DNA of 60,346 nt from Caballeronia sordidicola (GTDB lineage Bacteria > Pseudomonadota > Gammaproteobacteria > Burkholderiales > Burkholderiaceae), in NCBI RefSeq assembly GCF_001544455.2, contig NZ_FCOC02000032.1, positions 1 to 60,346 on the forward strand. The letters are read 5' to 3'. The stretch's first letter is position 1. Every line of letters begins with the position of its first letter. Of the stretch, positions 8,529-17,041 are shown in pieces. The position numbers and the translations under genes were made by a program. Under the pieces are notes generated by a model. The model was not told where the DNA came from. It saw only the letters and a program-made list of their open reading frames with translations, and ran no database searches.

Positions 8529-10757
8529 ATGCCCTTGCCCGACCGCCGTTTGCTCGTCGATCCTGAAGCCGGAATTGCTCCTGAAGCAGCGGGCGAACCG
8601 GACGCGCCCATCCAGAAACCCAAGCGCGGGCGTACGAGAAAACTCGCCGATCTTGAAATTGCGGACAAGGTCCAGCCGCTCAAACCCGCTGCGCCGCCGC
8701 CTAAACCCGTCGACAAACTCGCGAAGCTCGGCCTGAAATCGGATATCGATCTGGTGCTGCATCTGCCGATGCGCTACGAAGACGAAACGAGCATCACGCC
8801 TATTGGCCATCTGATTCCCGGCGACAACACGCAGACCGAAGGCGTGGTATTCGACAACGAGATCGCGTACCGGCCACGCCGCCAGTTGCTCGTGAAAATG
8901 CACGATGACGCCGGCGACGAACTCACGCTGCGCTTCCTCAATTTCTACGGCTCGCAGGTCAAGCAGATGGCGATCGGCGTGCGCTTGCGCGTTCGCGGCG
9001 ACGTGCGCGGCGGTTTCTTCGGCATGGAGATGGTGCATCCACAGGTGCGTCCGGTGGATGAAGACACGCCGCTGCCGCAAGCGCTGACGCCGGTTTATCC
9101 GAGCACGGCGGGTGTGTCGCAGGCGTATTTGCGCAAGGCTATCGACAGTGCGTTGTCGCGGGTTCATCTGCCGGAATTGCTGCCGGAGAAGATTGCGCGT
9201 GCGCATCTTCAGCCGCTGAACGTGCCCGGCCTTCTTGACGCCGTGAAAACGCTCCATCATCCCCACGCGGATTCCGATGAAAACGCGTTGATCGACGGCA
9301 CGCATCCGGCGTGGACGCGCATCAAGTTCGAGGAGTTGCTCGCGCAGCAGTTGTCGCTCAAGCGCGCGCACGAGGAGCGCCGCACACGCGCCGCGCCCAT
9401 GATGCCGCGCCTGCACGACGCGCCGGAGTCGCTCGTCGCGCGCTTCCTGGCGACGTTGCCGTTCAAGCTGACCGGGGCGCAGGAGCGCGTCTGCGCGGAG
9501 ATTTCCGGCGAACTGACGCTGCCGCATCCCATGCAGCGTTTGCTGCAAGGCGATGTGGGCAGCGGCAAGACAATCGTGGCGGCGCTGGCTGCCGCGCAGG
9601 CTATCGATGCCGGATATCAGGCCGCGTTGATGGCGCCGACCGAAATCCTTGCCGAGCAGCACGCGCGCAAGCTTCGCGCGTGGCTCGAACCGCTGGGCGT
9701 GACCGTCGCGTGGCTTGCCGGCAGCCTGAAGGCGAAGGAAAAGCGCGCGGCGCTGGAGGCGGCGGCGTCCGGCGCGGCGCAACTGGTGATCGGCACGCAC
9801 GCGATCATTCAGGACGCGGTCGAGTTCGCGCGCCTGGGGTTTGCAATCATCGACGAACAACACCGCTTTGGCGTGGCCCAGCGGCTCGCCTTGCGGGCCA
9901 AGGCGCAAAACGCCGGTGACGGTGCGCAGAACTTCCAGCCGCATCAGTTGATGATGTCGGCCACGCCGATCCCGCGCACGCTTGCCATGACGTATTACGC
10001 GGACCTGGATGTATCGACTATTGACGAATTGCCGCCGGGGCGCACGCCGATCCTGACCAAGCTCGTTTCCGACAACCGCCGCGACGAAGTCATAGCCCGC
10101 GTGCGCGAGGCGGCGTTGACCGGACGGCAGGTGTATTGGGTGTGCCCGCTGATCGAGGAAAGCGAGACGCTGCAATTGCAGACGGCGGTCGAGACCTACG
10201 AGACGCTGGCCGCCGCGCTGCCGGAATTGCGCATCGGGCTTGTTCATGGACGCCTGCCGCCTGCGGAGAAAGGCGCCGTCATGGACGCGTTCTCGCGTGC
10301 CGAAGTCCAGTTGCTGGTTGCCACGACCGTGATCGAAGTCGGCGTGGACGTGCCGAATGCATCGCTGATGGTGATCGAGCACGCCGAACGGTTTGGCCTC
10401 GCGCAGCTTCACCAGTTGAGAGGCCGTGTGGGACGGGGCAGCGCGGCGTCGGTGTGCGTGCTGATGTACGCCGGGCCGCTGTCGCAGACCGCCCGCGCCC
10501 GCTTGCAGACCATGCGCGAAACCGCCGATGGCTTCGAAATCGCGCGTCGCGACCTGGAGATTCGCGGCCCCGGCGAGTTTCTCGGCGCGCGGCAATCCGG
10601 TGCGGCCATGCTGCGCTTCGCCAGTCTGGAAAACGATGGCTGGCTGATCGAACCGGCGCGCGCGGCAGCCGACCAGATGCTTGCCCAATTTCCCGAAGCC
10701 GTCACGAATCACCTCGCCAGATGGCTTGGCGCGCGCGAGCAATACTTGAAAGCGTGA
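8529..10757 (+). CDS. recG: ATP-dependent DNA helicase RecG
   Basis: RecG is a 742-residue branch-migration helicase that remodels stalled forks and Holliday junctions. The wedge/OB domain occupies roughly residues 65-230. The helicase core carries Walker A GDVGSGKT near residue 345, the DEQH box (IIDEQHRFGVAQR) near 441, SATPIPRTLAMT, and motif VI QLRGRVGRG. About 60 residues of proline- and lysine-rich sequence precede the first conserved block, making it longer than E. coli RecG (693). The start ATG at 8529 is the first in frame after the queA-recG gap. It is followed by oxyR in the same direction. Confidence 0.97.
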   Translation: MPLPDRRLLVDPEAGIAPEAAGEPDAPIQKPKRGRTRKLADLEIADKVQPLKPAAPPPKPVDKLAKLGLKSDIDLVLHLPMRYEDETSITPIGHLIPGDNTQTEGVVFDNEIAYRPRRQLLVKMHDDAGDELTLRFLNFYGSQVKQMAIGVRLRVRGDVRGGFFGMEMVHPQVRPVDEDTPLPQALTPVYPSTAGVSQAYLRKAIDSALSRVHLPELLPEKIARAHLQPLNVPGLLDAVKTLHHPHADSDENALIDGTHPAWTRIKFEELLAQQLSLKRAHEERRTRAAPMMPRLHDAPESLVARFLATLPFKLTGAQERVCAEISGELTLPHPMQRLLQGDVGSGKTIVAALAAAQAIDAGYQAALMAPTEILAEQHARKLRAWLEPLGVTVAWLAGSLKAKEKRAALEAAASGAAQLVIGTHAIIQDAVEFARLGFAIIDEQHRFGVAQRLALRAKAQNAGDGAQNFQPHQLMMSATPIPRTLAMTYYADLDVSTIDELPPGRTPILTKLVSDNRRDEVIARVREAALTGRQVYWVCPLIEESETLQLQTAVETYETLAAALPELRIGLVHGRLPPAEKGAVMDAFSRAEVQLLVATTVIEVGVDVPNASLMVIEHAERFGLAQLHQLRGRVGRGSAASVCVLMYAGPLSQTARARLQTMRETADGFEIARRDLEIRGPGEFLGARQSGAAMLRFASLENDGWLIEPARAAADQMLAQFPEAVTNHLARWLGAREQYLKA

Positions 10758-10902
10758 ACGCAGCGTGGTTTCCCGGGTCTTAAGCGACTGCGTGAAACGG
10801 CTTTCTCGTTTTGAGCGCGACTATTCCTGCGCGGGTTGGCGAATCCCCTCTACGGGTGTATAAGTCAAATCCTATCGATTCAATGACTCTGATTGGCCCC
10901 TA

Positions 10903-11862
10903 ATGACCCTGACCGAATTGAAGTACATCGTTGCGGTGGCGCGCGAGCGGCATTTTGGCCGTGCGGCCGAGGCGTGTTTCGTGAGTCAGCCGACGTTGTC
11001 GGTAGCAATAAAAAAACTCGAAGACGAACTGAACGTACAGATTTTCGAGCGCGGCACGAGCGAAGTCAGCGTGACCCCGATCGGCGAACAGATCGTGACG
11101 CAGGCGCAGCGCGTGCTGGAGCAGACGCTTGCCATCAAGGAAATCGCCAAGCAGGGCAAGGACCCTCTGGTCGGCCCGTTGCGGCTGGGCGTGATCTACA
11201 CCATCGGGCCGTATCTGTTGCCCACGCTCGTCAAGCAGATGATCAAGCGCGTGCCGCAGATGCCGCTGATGCTGCAGGAAAACTACACGCTCAAGCTGAT
11301 CGAACTGCTCAAGCAAGGTGAAATCGATGTCGCCATCATGGCGCTGCCGTTCCCCGAAACCGGCCTGATGGTGCGGCCGCTGTTCGACGAACCCTTTGTG
11401 GTCGCCATGCCCGCCGGTCATCCCTGGGAAAACCGCGAGAAGATCGATCCCGACGACCTGAAGCTGGAAACCATGCTGCTTCTCGGCAGCGGACATTGTT
11501 TCCGCGATCACGTGCTCGGCGTGTGTCCCGAGTTGATGCGTTTTTCGCAGAATGCAGATGGAATCCAGAAGACTTTCGAAGGATCGTCGCTGGAAACGAT
11601 CCGGCACATGGTCGCGAGCGGAGTGGGAATCACCGTGCTGCCGCGCATGTCGGTCATGGAAGTGAAGCCTCACGCGGCGGGCGTGGATGCCGGTCTGCTG
11701 AGCTACGTTCCCTTCGATGACCCCGTACCCGACCGCCGCGTGGTCCTGGCGTGGCGCAAGAGTTTTACGCGGATGCCCGCCATCGAAGCAATTTGCGATG
11801 CAATTGCTGCCTGCAACATTCCCGGCGTCACGCGGCTCGAGTTGCCCGCCGCCGTCAACTAA
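10903..11862 (+). CDS. oxyR: Peroxide-sensing LysR-type regulator OxyR
   Basis: This is a 319-residue LysR-type activator. The N-terminal winged helix-turn-helix is LTELKYIVAVARERHFGRAA followed by CFVSQPTLSVAIKKLE. The sensing loop is GSGHCFRDHVLGVC, and its two cysteines fall exactly at residues 199 and 208. These are the positions that form the regulatory disulfide in E. coli OxyR, so peroxide sensing is well supported. It lies immediately upstream of a catalase and dps on the same strand, typical targets. The start ATG at 10903 gives the family N-terminus (MTLTELKYIV). A terminator-like hairpin follows. Confidence 0.96.
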   Translation: MTLTELKYIVAVARERHFGRAAEACFVSQPTLSVAIKKLEDELNVQIFERGTSEVSVTPIGEQIVTQAQRVLEQTLAIKEIAKQGKDPLVGPLRLGVIYTIGPYLLPTLVKQMIKRVPQMPLMLQENYTLKLIELLKQGEIDVAIMALPFPETGLMVRPLFDEPFVVAMPAGHPWENREKIDPDDLKLETMLLLGSGHCFRDHVLGVCPELMRFSQNADGIQKTFEGSSLETIRHMVASGVGITVLPRMSVMEVKPHAAGVDAGLLSYVPFDDPVPDRRVVLAWRKSFTRMPAIEAICDAIAACNIPGVTRLELPAAVN

Positions 11863-11879
11863 GCACTGAGCATCGCCTC

Positions 11880-11905
11880 GCCGCGCCGTTCTGGCGCGGC
11901 TTCTG
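11880..11905 (+). terminator. Terminator-like hairpin after oxyR
   Basis: GCCGCGCC and GGCGCGGC form a perfect 8-bp stem with loop GTTCT, ending 38 bases after the oxyR stop and followed by the T/C-rich TTCTGTGCTTTCC. It probably ends the oxyR transcript, leaving the catalase under its own promoter. Confidence 0.65.
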
Positions 11906-11956
11906 TGCTTTCCCCACTGTTTTCGAACGTTGAACCAATCGCGGCATTCGGCCGCC

Positions 11957-12008
11957 CTATCGGATAGATTGAATTAATTGAATTATCGAGATAGATAGTT
12001 TTTGTTAA
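11957..12008 (+). promoter_or_regulatory. AT-rich promoter/operator region upstream of the small ORF and catalase
   Basis: A sharply AT-rich block interrupts G+C-rich DNA. It contains CTAT at 11957, ATAG at 11964, 11991 and 11995, and a tandem 9-bp repeat ATTGAATTA at 11968-11976 and 11977-11985. ATAG/CTAT half sites are the core of OxyR-binding DNA in E. coli, though the spacing here does not fit the four-half-site consensus perfectly. The repeats also offer TTGAAT as a -35 element. I infer the peroxide-inducible promoter for the catalase lies here; the exact -10 is not clear. Confidence 0.5.
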
Positions 12009-12060
12009 GCTCCTATCCATGGTTCGGCTCCGTCCGGTCCGACAAAAAAAGGAGAAAGCC

Positions 12061-12162
12061 ATGACATTGATCGCCCGGCAGGCCATGCAACTTACCGCGA
12101 ATTATCGCGAAGCACGCAGCGTGGTGGTCGACATGCTGGCCAGCTTCGCGCGCACTTGCTGA
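12061..12162 (+). CDS. Small ORF (33 aa) between oxyR and catalase
   Basis: This short reading frame has an excellent ribosome-binding site (AAGGAGAAA) nine bases before the ATG. It ends 45 bases before the catalase start, so it would be the first cistron of the catalase transcript. The peptide starts MTLIARQAMQLTANYREA and ends in FARTC; it is amphipathic, without a clear signal peptide or membrane helix. The frame can be extended upstream to an ATG at 12019, but that start lacks a Shine-Dalgarno sequence. I do not recognise it. It may be a genuine small protein or a translated leader that controls catalase expression. Conservation across relatives would decide. Confidence 0.45.
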   Translation: MTLIARQAMQLTANYREARSVVVDMLASFARTC

Positions 12163-12207
12163 ACACGCCCCGCATAACTGTTTCCGAGCAAATTCCAGGA
12201 GTATTCG

Positions 12208-13692
12208 ATGACCAATCGCACCCTTACCACCGCAGCAGGCGCGCCAGTCGGCGACAACCAGAATTCCATGACGGCGGGTCCCCGCGGTCCCGTGGCGTTG
12301 CAGGATTTCTGGCTGATCGAAAAGCTCGCGCACTTCGACCGCGAAGTGATTCCCGAGCGCCGCGTGCATGCCAAGGGATCGGGCGCATTCGGCACGCTGA
12401 CGGTCACGCACGATATCTCCCGTTTCACGAAGGCCAAGGTGTTTGCTGAAGTCGGCAAGCAGACGCCGCTCTTCATGCGATTCTCGACGGTCGCAGGCGA
12501 GCGCGGCGCGGCCGATGCCGAGCGCGACGTGCGCGGTTTCTCGATCAAGTTCTACACGGAAGAAGGCAACTGGGACGTGGTCGGCAACAACACGCCGGTG
12601 TTTTTCATCCGCGATCCGCTGAAGTTTCCTGATTTCATCCATACGCAAAAGCGCGATCCGTACACAAACATGCGCAGCAACGTGGCGGCGTGGGACTTCT
12701 GGTCGCGCCATCCGGAATCGTTGCATCAGGTCACCATCCTGATGAGCGATCGGGGAATTCCGAAAAGCTATCGGCAGATGCATGGCTTCGGCTCGCACAC
12801 GTACTCGTTCATCAACGCGAACAACGAGCGCTTTTACGTGAAGTTCCACTTCAAGTCGCAACAGCCGCTCGAGAATTTCACCGACGCCGAAGCGTCGGCA
12901 GTAGTCGGCAGCGACCGTGAAAGCGCGCAGCGCGACCTGGTGGACAACATCGATCGCGGCAATTTCCCGAAGTGGAATTTCCGCATCCAGGTGATGACGG
13001 AAGCGCAGGCGGCGACCTACCGCATGAATCCGTTCGATATCACCAAGGTGTGGCCGCACAAGGATTTCCCACTGATCGACGTGGGTACGCTCGAGTTGAA
13101 TCGCAACGCCGGCAACTATTTCGCCGATGTCGAGCAAGCCGCCTTCACGCCGGCGAACGTGGTGCCGGGAATCGGCTTCTCGCCGGATCGCTTGTTGCAA
13201 GGCCGCTTGTTCTCGTATGGCGACGCGCACCGGTATCGCCTTGGCATCAATCACCATCAGATTCCGGTGAATGCGCCGAAGGCCGCCGTGCAGAATTCTT
13301 TCCATCGCGACGGCGGCATGCGCGTGGACGGCAACAGCGGCGGCCGCGTGAACTACGAGCCGAATCGTTTTGGCGACTTTGCTCAGGACGCAAGCGTGAA
13401 CGAGCCGGCGTTGGCGGCGGGTGCGGTGGAGCGTTACGACCATCGTGAAGACGAGGACTACTACAGCCAGCCGGGCGCGTTGTTCCGCCTCTTCGACGAC
13501 GCGCAAAAGCAGCGCTTCTTCGGCAACATCGCGCGGCATATCCACGGCGTGCCGAACGAGATCGTCAAGGTGCAGATCGAGCACTTCCGGCGCGCGGATC
13601 CGGCGTATGCGGCGGGTGTGGTCGCGGCGTTGGCGGCTTTGGGCCAGGTGGTCGAGAACGCTGACGCGGATCTTGAAGCAGTAACGAAGTAA
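12208..13692 (+). CDS. katA: Monofunctional heme catalase
   Basis: This 494-residue small-subunit catalase breaks down hydrogen peroxide. The distal His is residue 54 in RRVHAKGSGAFG, the conserved Asn lies in VVGNNTPVFFIRDP, and the proximal heme-ligand Tyr is residue 337 in RLFSYGDAHRYRLG. The length fits clade 1/3 small catalases with an NADPH-binding type C-terminus. The start at 12208 follows CAGGAG by about seven bases. It lies downstream of oxyR and an AT-rich operator region, so peroxide induction is very likely. The letter of the gene name is a convention; the family call is firm. Confidence 0.95.
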   Translation: MTNRTLTTAAGAPVGDNQNSMTAGPRGPVALQDFWLIEKLAHFDREVIPERRVHAKGSGAFGTLTVTHDISRFTKAKVFAEVGKQTPLFMRFSTVAGERGAADAERDVRGFSIKFYTEEGNWDVVGNNTPVFFIRDPLKFPDFIHTQKRDPYTNMRSNVAAWDFWSRHPESLHQVTILMSDRGIPKSYRQMHGFGSHTYSFINANNERFYVKFHFKSQQPLENFTDAEASAVVGSDRESAQRDLVDNIDRGNFPKWNFRIQVMTEAQAATYRMNPFDITKVWPHKDFPLIDVGTLELNRNAGNYFADVEQAAFTPANVVPGIGFSPDRLLQGRLFSYGDAHRYRLGINHHQIPVNAPKAAVQNSFHRDGGMRVDGNSGGRVNYEPNRFGDFAQDASVNEPALAAGAVERYDHREDEDYYSQPGALFRLFDDAQKQRFFGNIARHIHGVPNEIVKVQIEHFRRADPAYAAGVVAALAALGQVVENADADLEAVTK

Positions 13693-13700
13693 GGCAGGCC

Positions 13701-13724
13701 GGGACGCTCGAGCAGAAGCGTCCC
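13701..13724 (+). other. Hairpin after the catalase gene
   Basis: GGGACGCT and AGCGTCCC pair perfectly (8 bp) around an 8-base loop, beginning eight bases after the catalase stop. There is no T tract. It may be a 3' stabilising stem or a partial terminator that lowers expression of the small ORF downstream. Confidence 0.4.
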
Positions 13725-13761
13725 AATCGATTGAAAACGCAGGACTCAAGGAGAAACGGCG

Positions 13762-13923
13762 ATGACACAAGCGATCATGAATATCGAGCGGGCGGTGAGC
13801 GGCATTGAGGCCAAAAGCCTGAACGCGTCGCGTGGCGTGCGGCTCGCGATCGGTTTTGGCATTGTCGCGGCGAGTTACGCGGTGGTGGTTATCGAAGGAT
13901 TGCACGGCGCGGGTCTGGTCTGA
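13762..13923 (+). CDS. Small membrane protein (53 aa) between catalase and dps
   Basis: This short frame has a strong Shine-Dalgarno sequence (AAGGAGAAA) about seven bases before the ATG at 13762 and stops at TGA 13921-13923. The first half is hydrophilic (MTQAIMNIERAVSGIEAK). The second half has one predicted membrane helix, LAIGFGIVAASYAVVVIEGL, after the positive residues RGVR, so the N-terminus is likely cytoplasmic. No family is recognised. Its place 69 bases after the catalase and before dps suggests a role in peroxide stress or co-transcription with the catalase, but this is inference from position. Confidence 0.6.
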   Translation: MTQAIMNIERAVSGIEAKSLNASRGVRLAIGFGIVAASYAVVVIEGLHGAGLV

Positions 13924-13978
13924 CGAACCCGCACCAGAGGTCCGGTGCGCGTCGCATTGACGCGCCCGATAACCCTTC

Positions 13979-14002
13979 GGACCCGCGCTGCACGGCGGGT
14001 CC
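13979..14002 (+). terminator. Terminator-like hairpin before dps
   Basis: GGACCCGC and GCGGGTCC pair perfectly (8 bp) around an eight-base loop in the 182-base gap between the small membrane protein and dps. It is followed by GGCCGCGTTTCTAAG, only weakly T-rich. It probably separates the catalase transcript from dps. Confidence 0.5.
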
Positions 14003-14105
14003 GGCCGCGTTTCTAAGATAAACTCACGAACGCCCGGCGGAACCCGGTCCACGATCTGGATCAGTCATTCGCCCGCATTGTTCGTATCACTCTCACGGAG
14101 TCACT

Positions 14106-14597
14106 ATGGCGAAGAAAATCGCATCACCGGCTGTGAACATCGGTATCAGCGACAAAGACCGCAAGAAGATTGCCGATGGCTTGTCGCATCTGCTGGCCGA
14201 TACCTACACGTTGTACCTTAAGACGCACAATTTCCACTGGAACGTGACAGGGCCGATGTTCAACACGCTCCATTTGATGTTCGAAGGCCAATACACGGAA
14301 CTGGCGCTGGCTGTGGACGCCATCGCCGAACGTATTCGCGCGCTGGGCGTGTACGCGCCGGGCAGCTATCGCGAGTTCGCGAAGCTCTCGTCCATTCCGG
14401 AAGCCGATGGCATTCCGGTGGCGGAAGAGATGATCCGCCAACTGGTGCAAGGGCAGGAAGCGGTGGTGCGCACGGCGCGCGCGATTTTCCCGTTGACCGA
14501 CAACGCCAACGACGAACCGACGGCGGACTTGTTGACGCAACGCATGCAGATTCACGAGAAAACGGCGTGGATGTTGCGCGCAATGCTGGCGGAGTAA
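14106..14597 (+). CDS. dps: Dps ferritin-like DNA-binding stress protein
   Basis: This 163-residue Dps monomer assembles into a dodecamer that oxidises and stores iron and coats DNA, protecting it from peroxide. The inter-subunit ferroxidase residues are visible in THNFHWNVTGPMFNTLH and in the second helix FEGQYTELALAVDAIAERI (His, then Asp/Glu spaced as in the family). A lysine-rich N-terminus (MAKKIASPAVN and KDRKK) could bind DNA. It follows oxyR and catalase on the same strand, completing a peroxide-defence block, and has its own downstream terminator. Confidence 0.95.
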   Translation: MAKKIASPAVNIGISDKDRKKIADGLSHLLADTYTLYLKTHNFHWNVTGPMFNTLHLMFEGQYTELALAVDAIAERIRALGVYAPGSYREFAKLSSIPEADGIPVAEEMIRQLVQGQEAVVRTARAIFPLTDNANDEPTADLLTQRMQIHEKTAWMLRAMLAE

Positions 14598-14629
14598 GAA
14601 GCCGGCTGAACGTGTGAAATGATTGGCAG

Positions 14630-14665
14630 AAAGCCTCGCGTTTCTCGGAACGCGGGGCTTTTTGT
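14630..14665 (+). terminator. Rho-independent terminator after dps
   Basis: AAGCCTCGCGTT pairs with AACGCGGGGCTT (one G-U pair) around a six-base loop and is followed by TTTTTGTT. This is a strong intrinsic terminator 33 bases after the dps stop. Confidence 0.9.
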
Positions 14666-14744
14666 TATCGGCGAAGGGAAAGCGGGGCGCTTCGGCGCGC
14701 TGCCTTAAAATACCGTCACCGTGATCCGCCGCAGCCCGAACGCC

Positions 14745-15605
14745 ATGCTCGCTCGTCTTCCGCTCTATCTTCGCCTTGTCCGCATGGACAAGCCTATCGG
14801 CAGTTTGCTGTTGCTGTGGCCGACGCTCAACGCGTTGTGGATTGCATCGGGCGGGCGTCCGTCGCCCATGATCCTGCTGATCTTCGTGCTCGGCACCTTG
14901 CTCATGCGTTCGGCCGGCTGCGCGATCAATGACTACGCCGATCGCGATTTCGATAAACACGTGAAGCGCACCGAAAACCGGCCGATCACGTCCGGCAAGA
15001 TTGCCGCGTGGGAGGCCGTGGCGCTGGCGGCGGTTTTATCGGCGATTGCGTTCCTGCTGATCTTGCCGCTCAACGCGCTGACTAAAGAACTGTCGGTGTT
15101 CGCGCTTTTTGTCGCGGGTACTTATCCGTTCACGAAGCGGTTTTTCGCGATTCCGCAGGCGTATTTGGGGATTGCCTTTGGTTTCGGCATTCCCATGGCT
15201 TTTGCCGCCGTGCAGGCTCACGTGCCGCCGCTCGCGTGGATCATGCTCGCCGCCAACGTGTTCTGGTCGGTCGCCTACGACACCGAATACGCAATGGTCG
15301 ATCGCGACGACGACATCAAGATCGGCATTCGTACGTCGGCGCTGACATTCGGCCGCTTCGATGTCCTCGCGATCATGCTGTGTTACGCCGTGACGCTCGG
15401 AATCTATGTGTGGGTTGGCATGGCGCTTGGGTTCGGCGTGCTTTACTGGATCGGATGGGCAGCGGCGGTGGCGTGTGCGATCTACCACTACACGTTGATC
15501 AAGGACCGCGAACGCATGGCATGTTTCGTGGCCTTCAAACACAACAACTGGCTTGGCGGCGTGTTGTTTGCGGGTATCGCGGCGCAGTATGCGTTCATGC
15601 ATTAA
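14745..15605 (+). CDS. ubiA: 4-hydroxybenzoate octaprenyltransferase
   Basis: This membrane prenyltransferase (286 residues from the ATG at 14745) attaches the polyprenyl tail to 4-hydroxybenzoate in ubiquinone synthesis. Both Asp-rich motifs are present: NDYADRDFDKHVKRTENRP and YDTEYAMVDRDDDIKIGIRT, which bind Mg-diphosphate. Multiple hydrophobic helices follow. An in-frame GTG at 14721 would add eight residues; I prefer ATG 14745 because MLARLPLYLRLVRMDKPIGS resembles the family start. Neither has a clear ribosome-binding site, and TAAAAT at 14705-14710 looks like a -10 close to the GTG. It is a single gene between dps and a purine permease. Confidence 0.93.
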   Translation: MLARLPLYLRLVRMDKPIGSLLLLWPTLNALWIASGGRPSPMILLIFVLGTLLMRSAGCAINDYADRDFDKHVKRTENRPITSGKIAAWEAVALAAVLSAIAFLLILPLNALTKELSVFALFVAGTYPFTKRFFAIPQAYLGIAFGFGIPMAFAAVQAHVPPLAWIMLAANVFWSVAYDTEYAMVDRDDDIKIGIRTSALTFGRFDVLAIMLCYAVTLGIYVWVGMALGFGVLYWIGWAAAVACAIYHYTLIKDRERMACFVAFKHNNWLGGVLFAGIAAQYAFMH

Positions 15606-15751
15606 GACAGCGTCTTAGGCAAAAATTTTCTTGCGAAGCTTGCGTGGGATCAACTCCGCAGGCGAAGGGCGGCCAAAGGCGTCCGCTATGATTCGACCTC
15701 CCCGCATCGGCAAAACGTCAAGATAGCGGGCGACAGTCGCATCGGAATTTC

Positions 15752-17041
15752 ATGCTCGACCAATTTTTTTCTTTGACCGCCAACCGCACCAACGTGCGCA
15801 CCGAGTGTCTCGCCGGGTTCACCACATTCCTCACCATGTCCGCGATCCTGTTCGTGAATCCGGACATTCTCAAAGCCGCGGGCATGGATCATGGCGCGGC
15901 GTTCGTCGCCACATGTCTCGCGGCCGCGATCGGCAGCCTGCTGATGGGACTGGTCGCAAATTATCCGATTGGACAAGCGCCGGGCATGGGCATCAACGCC
16001 TTTTTCACATTCGGTCTTGTGAAAGGCATGGGGTTGTCGTGGGAAGTGGCGCTGGGCGCGGTGTTTCTGTCGGGCGTGTTGTTCGTGTTGTTCAGCCTTT
16101 TCAAGGTGCGCGAATGGTTTGTGAACGCCATTCCGACAGGCCTCAAATTGTCGATCTCCGCCGGCGTCGGCTTGTTTGTCGCGCTGGTGGCGCTGCATCA
16201 GGCCGGTATTGTCACCGCTAACACGGATACGCTCGTTTCCATCGGCAATATCAAGTCGCCGCAAGCATTGCTCGCCATGGCCGGCTTCCTGTTGATGGTC
16301 GTGCTGGACAAGCGGGGCGTGCGGGGCGCCATTCTCATCGGCATTTTGACGGTCACCGGTGTATCGATTGCGATGAGCATCACGCCGTATGGCGGTATTG
16401 CGTCGAGCCCTCCGTCCCTTGCCCCCACATTCCTGCACGCCGATATCAAAGGCGCACTCAACGGCGCCGTGCTCGGCGTGGTGCTGTCTTTCTTTCTGAT
16501 GAGCTTGTTCGAGACGTCCGGCACGCTGATCGCAATTGCGAGCCGCGGCGGGTTTCTCGATGCCAGCGGCAAGTTGCCGCGCCTGAAACGCGCTCTGCTG
16601 GCCGATTCGCTGGCGATCAGCGCGGGTGCGCTGCTCGGGACTTCCAGCACCACGTCCTACATTGAAAGCACCTCCGGCATTGCCGCTGGCGGACGCACCG
16701 GACTGACCGCCGTGGTCATTGCCTTGCTGTTCCTGGGCAGCCTGTTCTTCGCGCCCTTGGCGGCAATGATTCCGCCGCACGCGACCGCGCCTGCATTGCT
16801 GTTCGTGGCCATCCTGATGCTCAGGAGCCTGGCTGATCTTGATTGGCAGGATCTTACGGAATCGGCGCCCGCCGTAGTCTGCGTCACGGTGATGGCCTTC
16901 ACCTTTTCAATCTCGGATGGCATCGCTTTTGGCACTATCGCGTATGTTCTCCTGAAGGTGTTGTGCGGCCAGCACCGGAGCCTTGAGGCGCCCATTGTGG
17001 TCGTGGCGGCTTTGTTCATGGGGCGCTACCTGTTCCTATGA
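15752..17041 (+). CDS. NCS2/AzgA-type purine permease
   Basis: This 429-residue polytopic transporter belongs to the AzgA-like branch of nucleobase permeases (adenine, guanine, hypoxanthine; E. coli relatives PurP, GhxP). It shows YPIGQAPGMGINAFFTF in the first half-helix and GTSSTTSYIESTSGIAAGGR in the other substrate-binding segment, plus LFETSGTLIAIA. At least ten hydrophobic segments are evident. The guanine deaminase gene 2.6 kb away supports guanine or hypoxanthine uptake. It is convergent with an MFS gene, and the two coding regions overlap by six bases at their stop codons. Confidence 0.9.
   Translation: MLDQFFSLTANRTNVRTECLAGFTTFLTMSAILFVNPDILKAAGMDHGAAFVATCLAAAIGSLLMGLVANYPIGQAPGMGINAFFTFGLVKGMGLSWEVALGAVFLSGVLFVLFSLFKVREWFVNAIPTGLKLSISAGVGLFVALVALHQAGIVTANTDTLVSIGNIKSPQALLAMAGFLLMVVLDKRGVRGAILIGILTVTGVSIAMSITPYGGIASSPPSLAPTFLHADIKGALNGAVLGVVLSFFLMSLFETSGTLIAIASRGGFLDASGKLPRLKRALLADSLAISAGALLGTSSTTSYIESTSGIAAGGRTGLTAVVIALLFLGSLFFAPLAAMIPPHATAPALLFVAILMLRSLADLDWQDLTESAPAVVCVTVMAFTFSISDGIAFGTIAYVLLKVLCGQHRSLEAPIVVVAALFMGRYLFL

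Noticed and set aside
7320..10742. A 1,140-codon open frame on the minus strand covering queA and all of recG
   Set aside because: Only the last part is QueA. The upstream part is the antisense of recG, lacks stops because of high G+C codon bias, and reads as arginine-rich nonsense.
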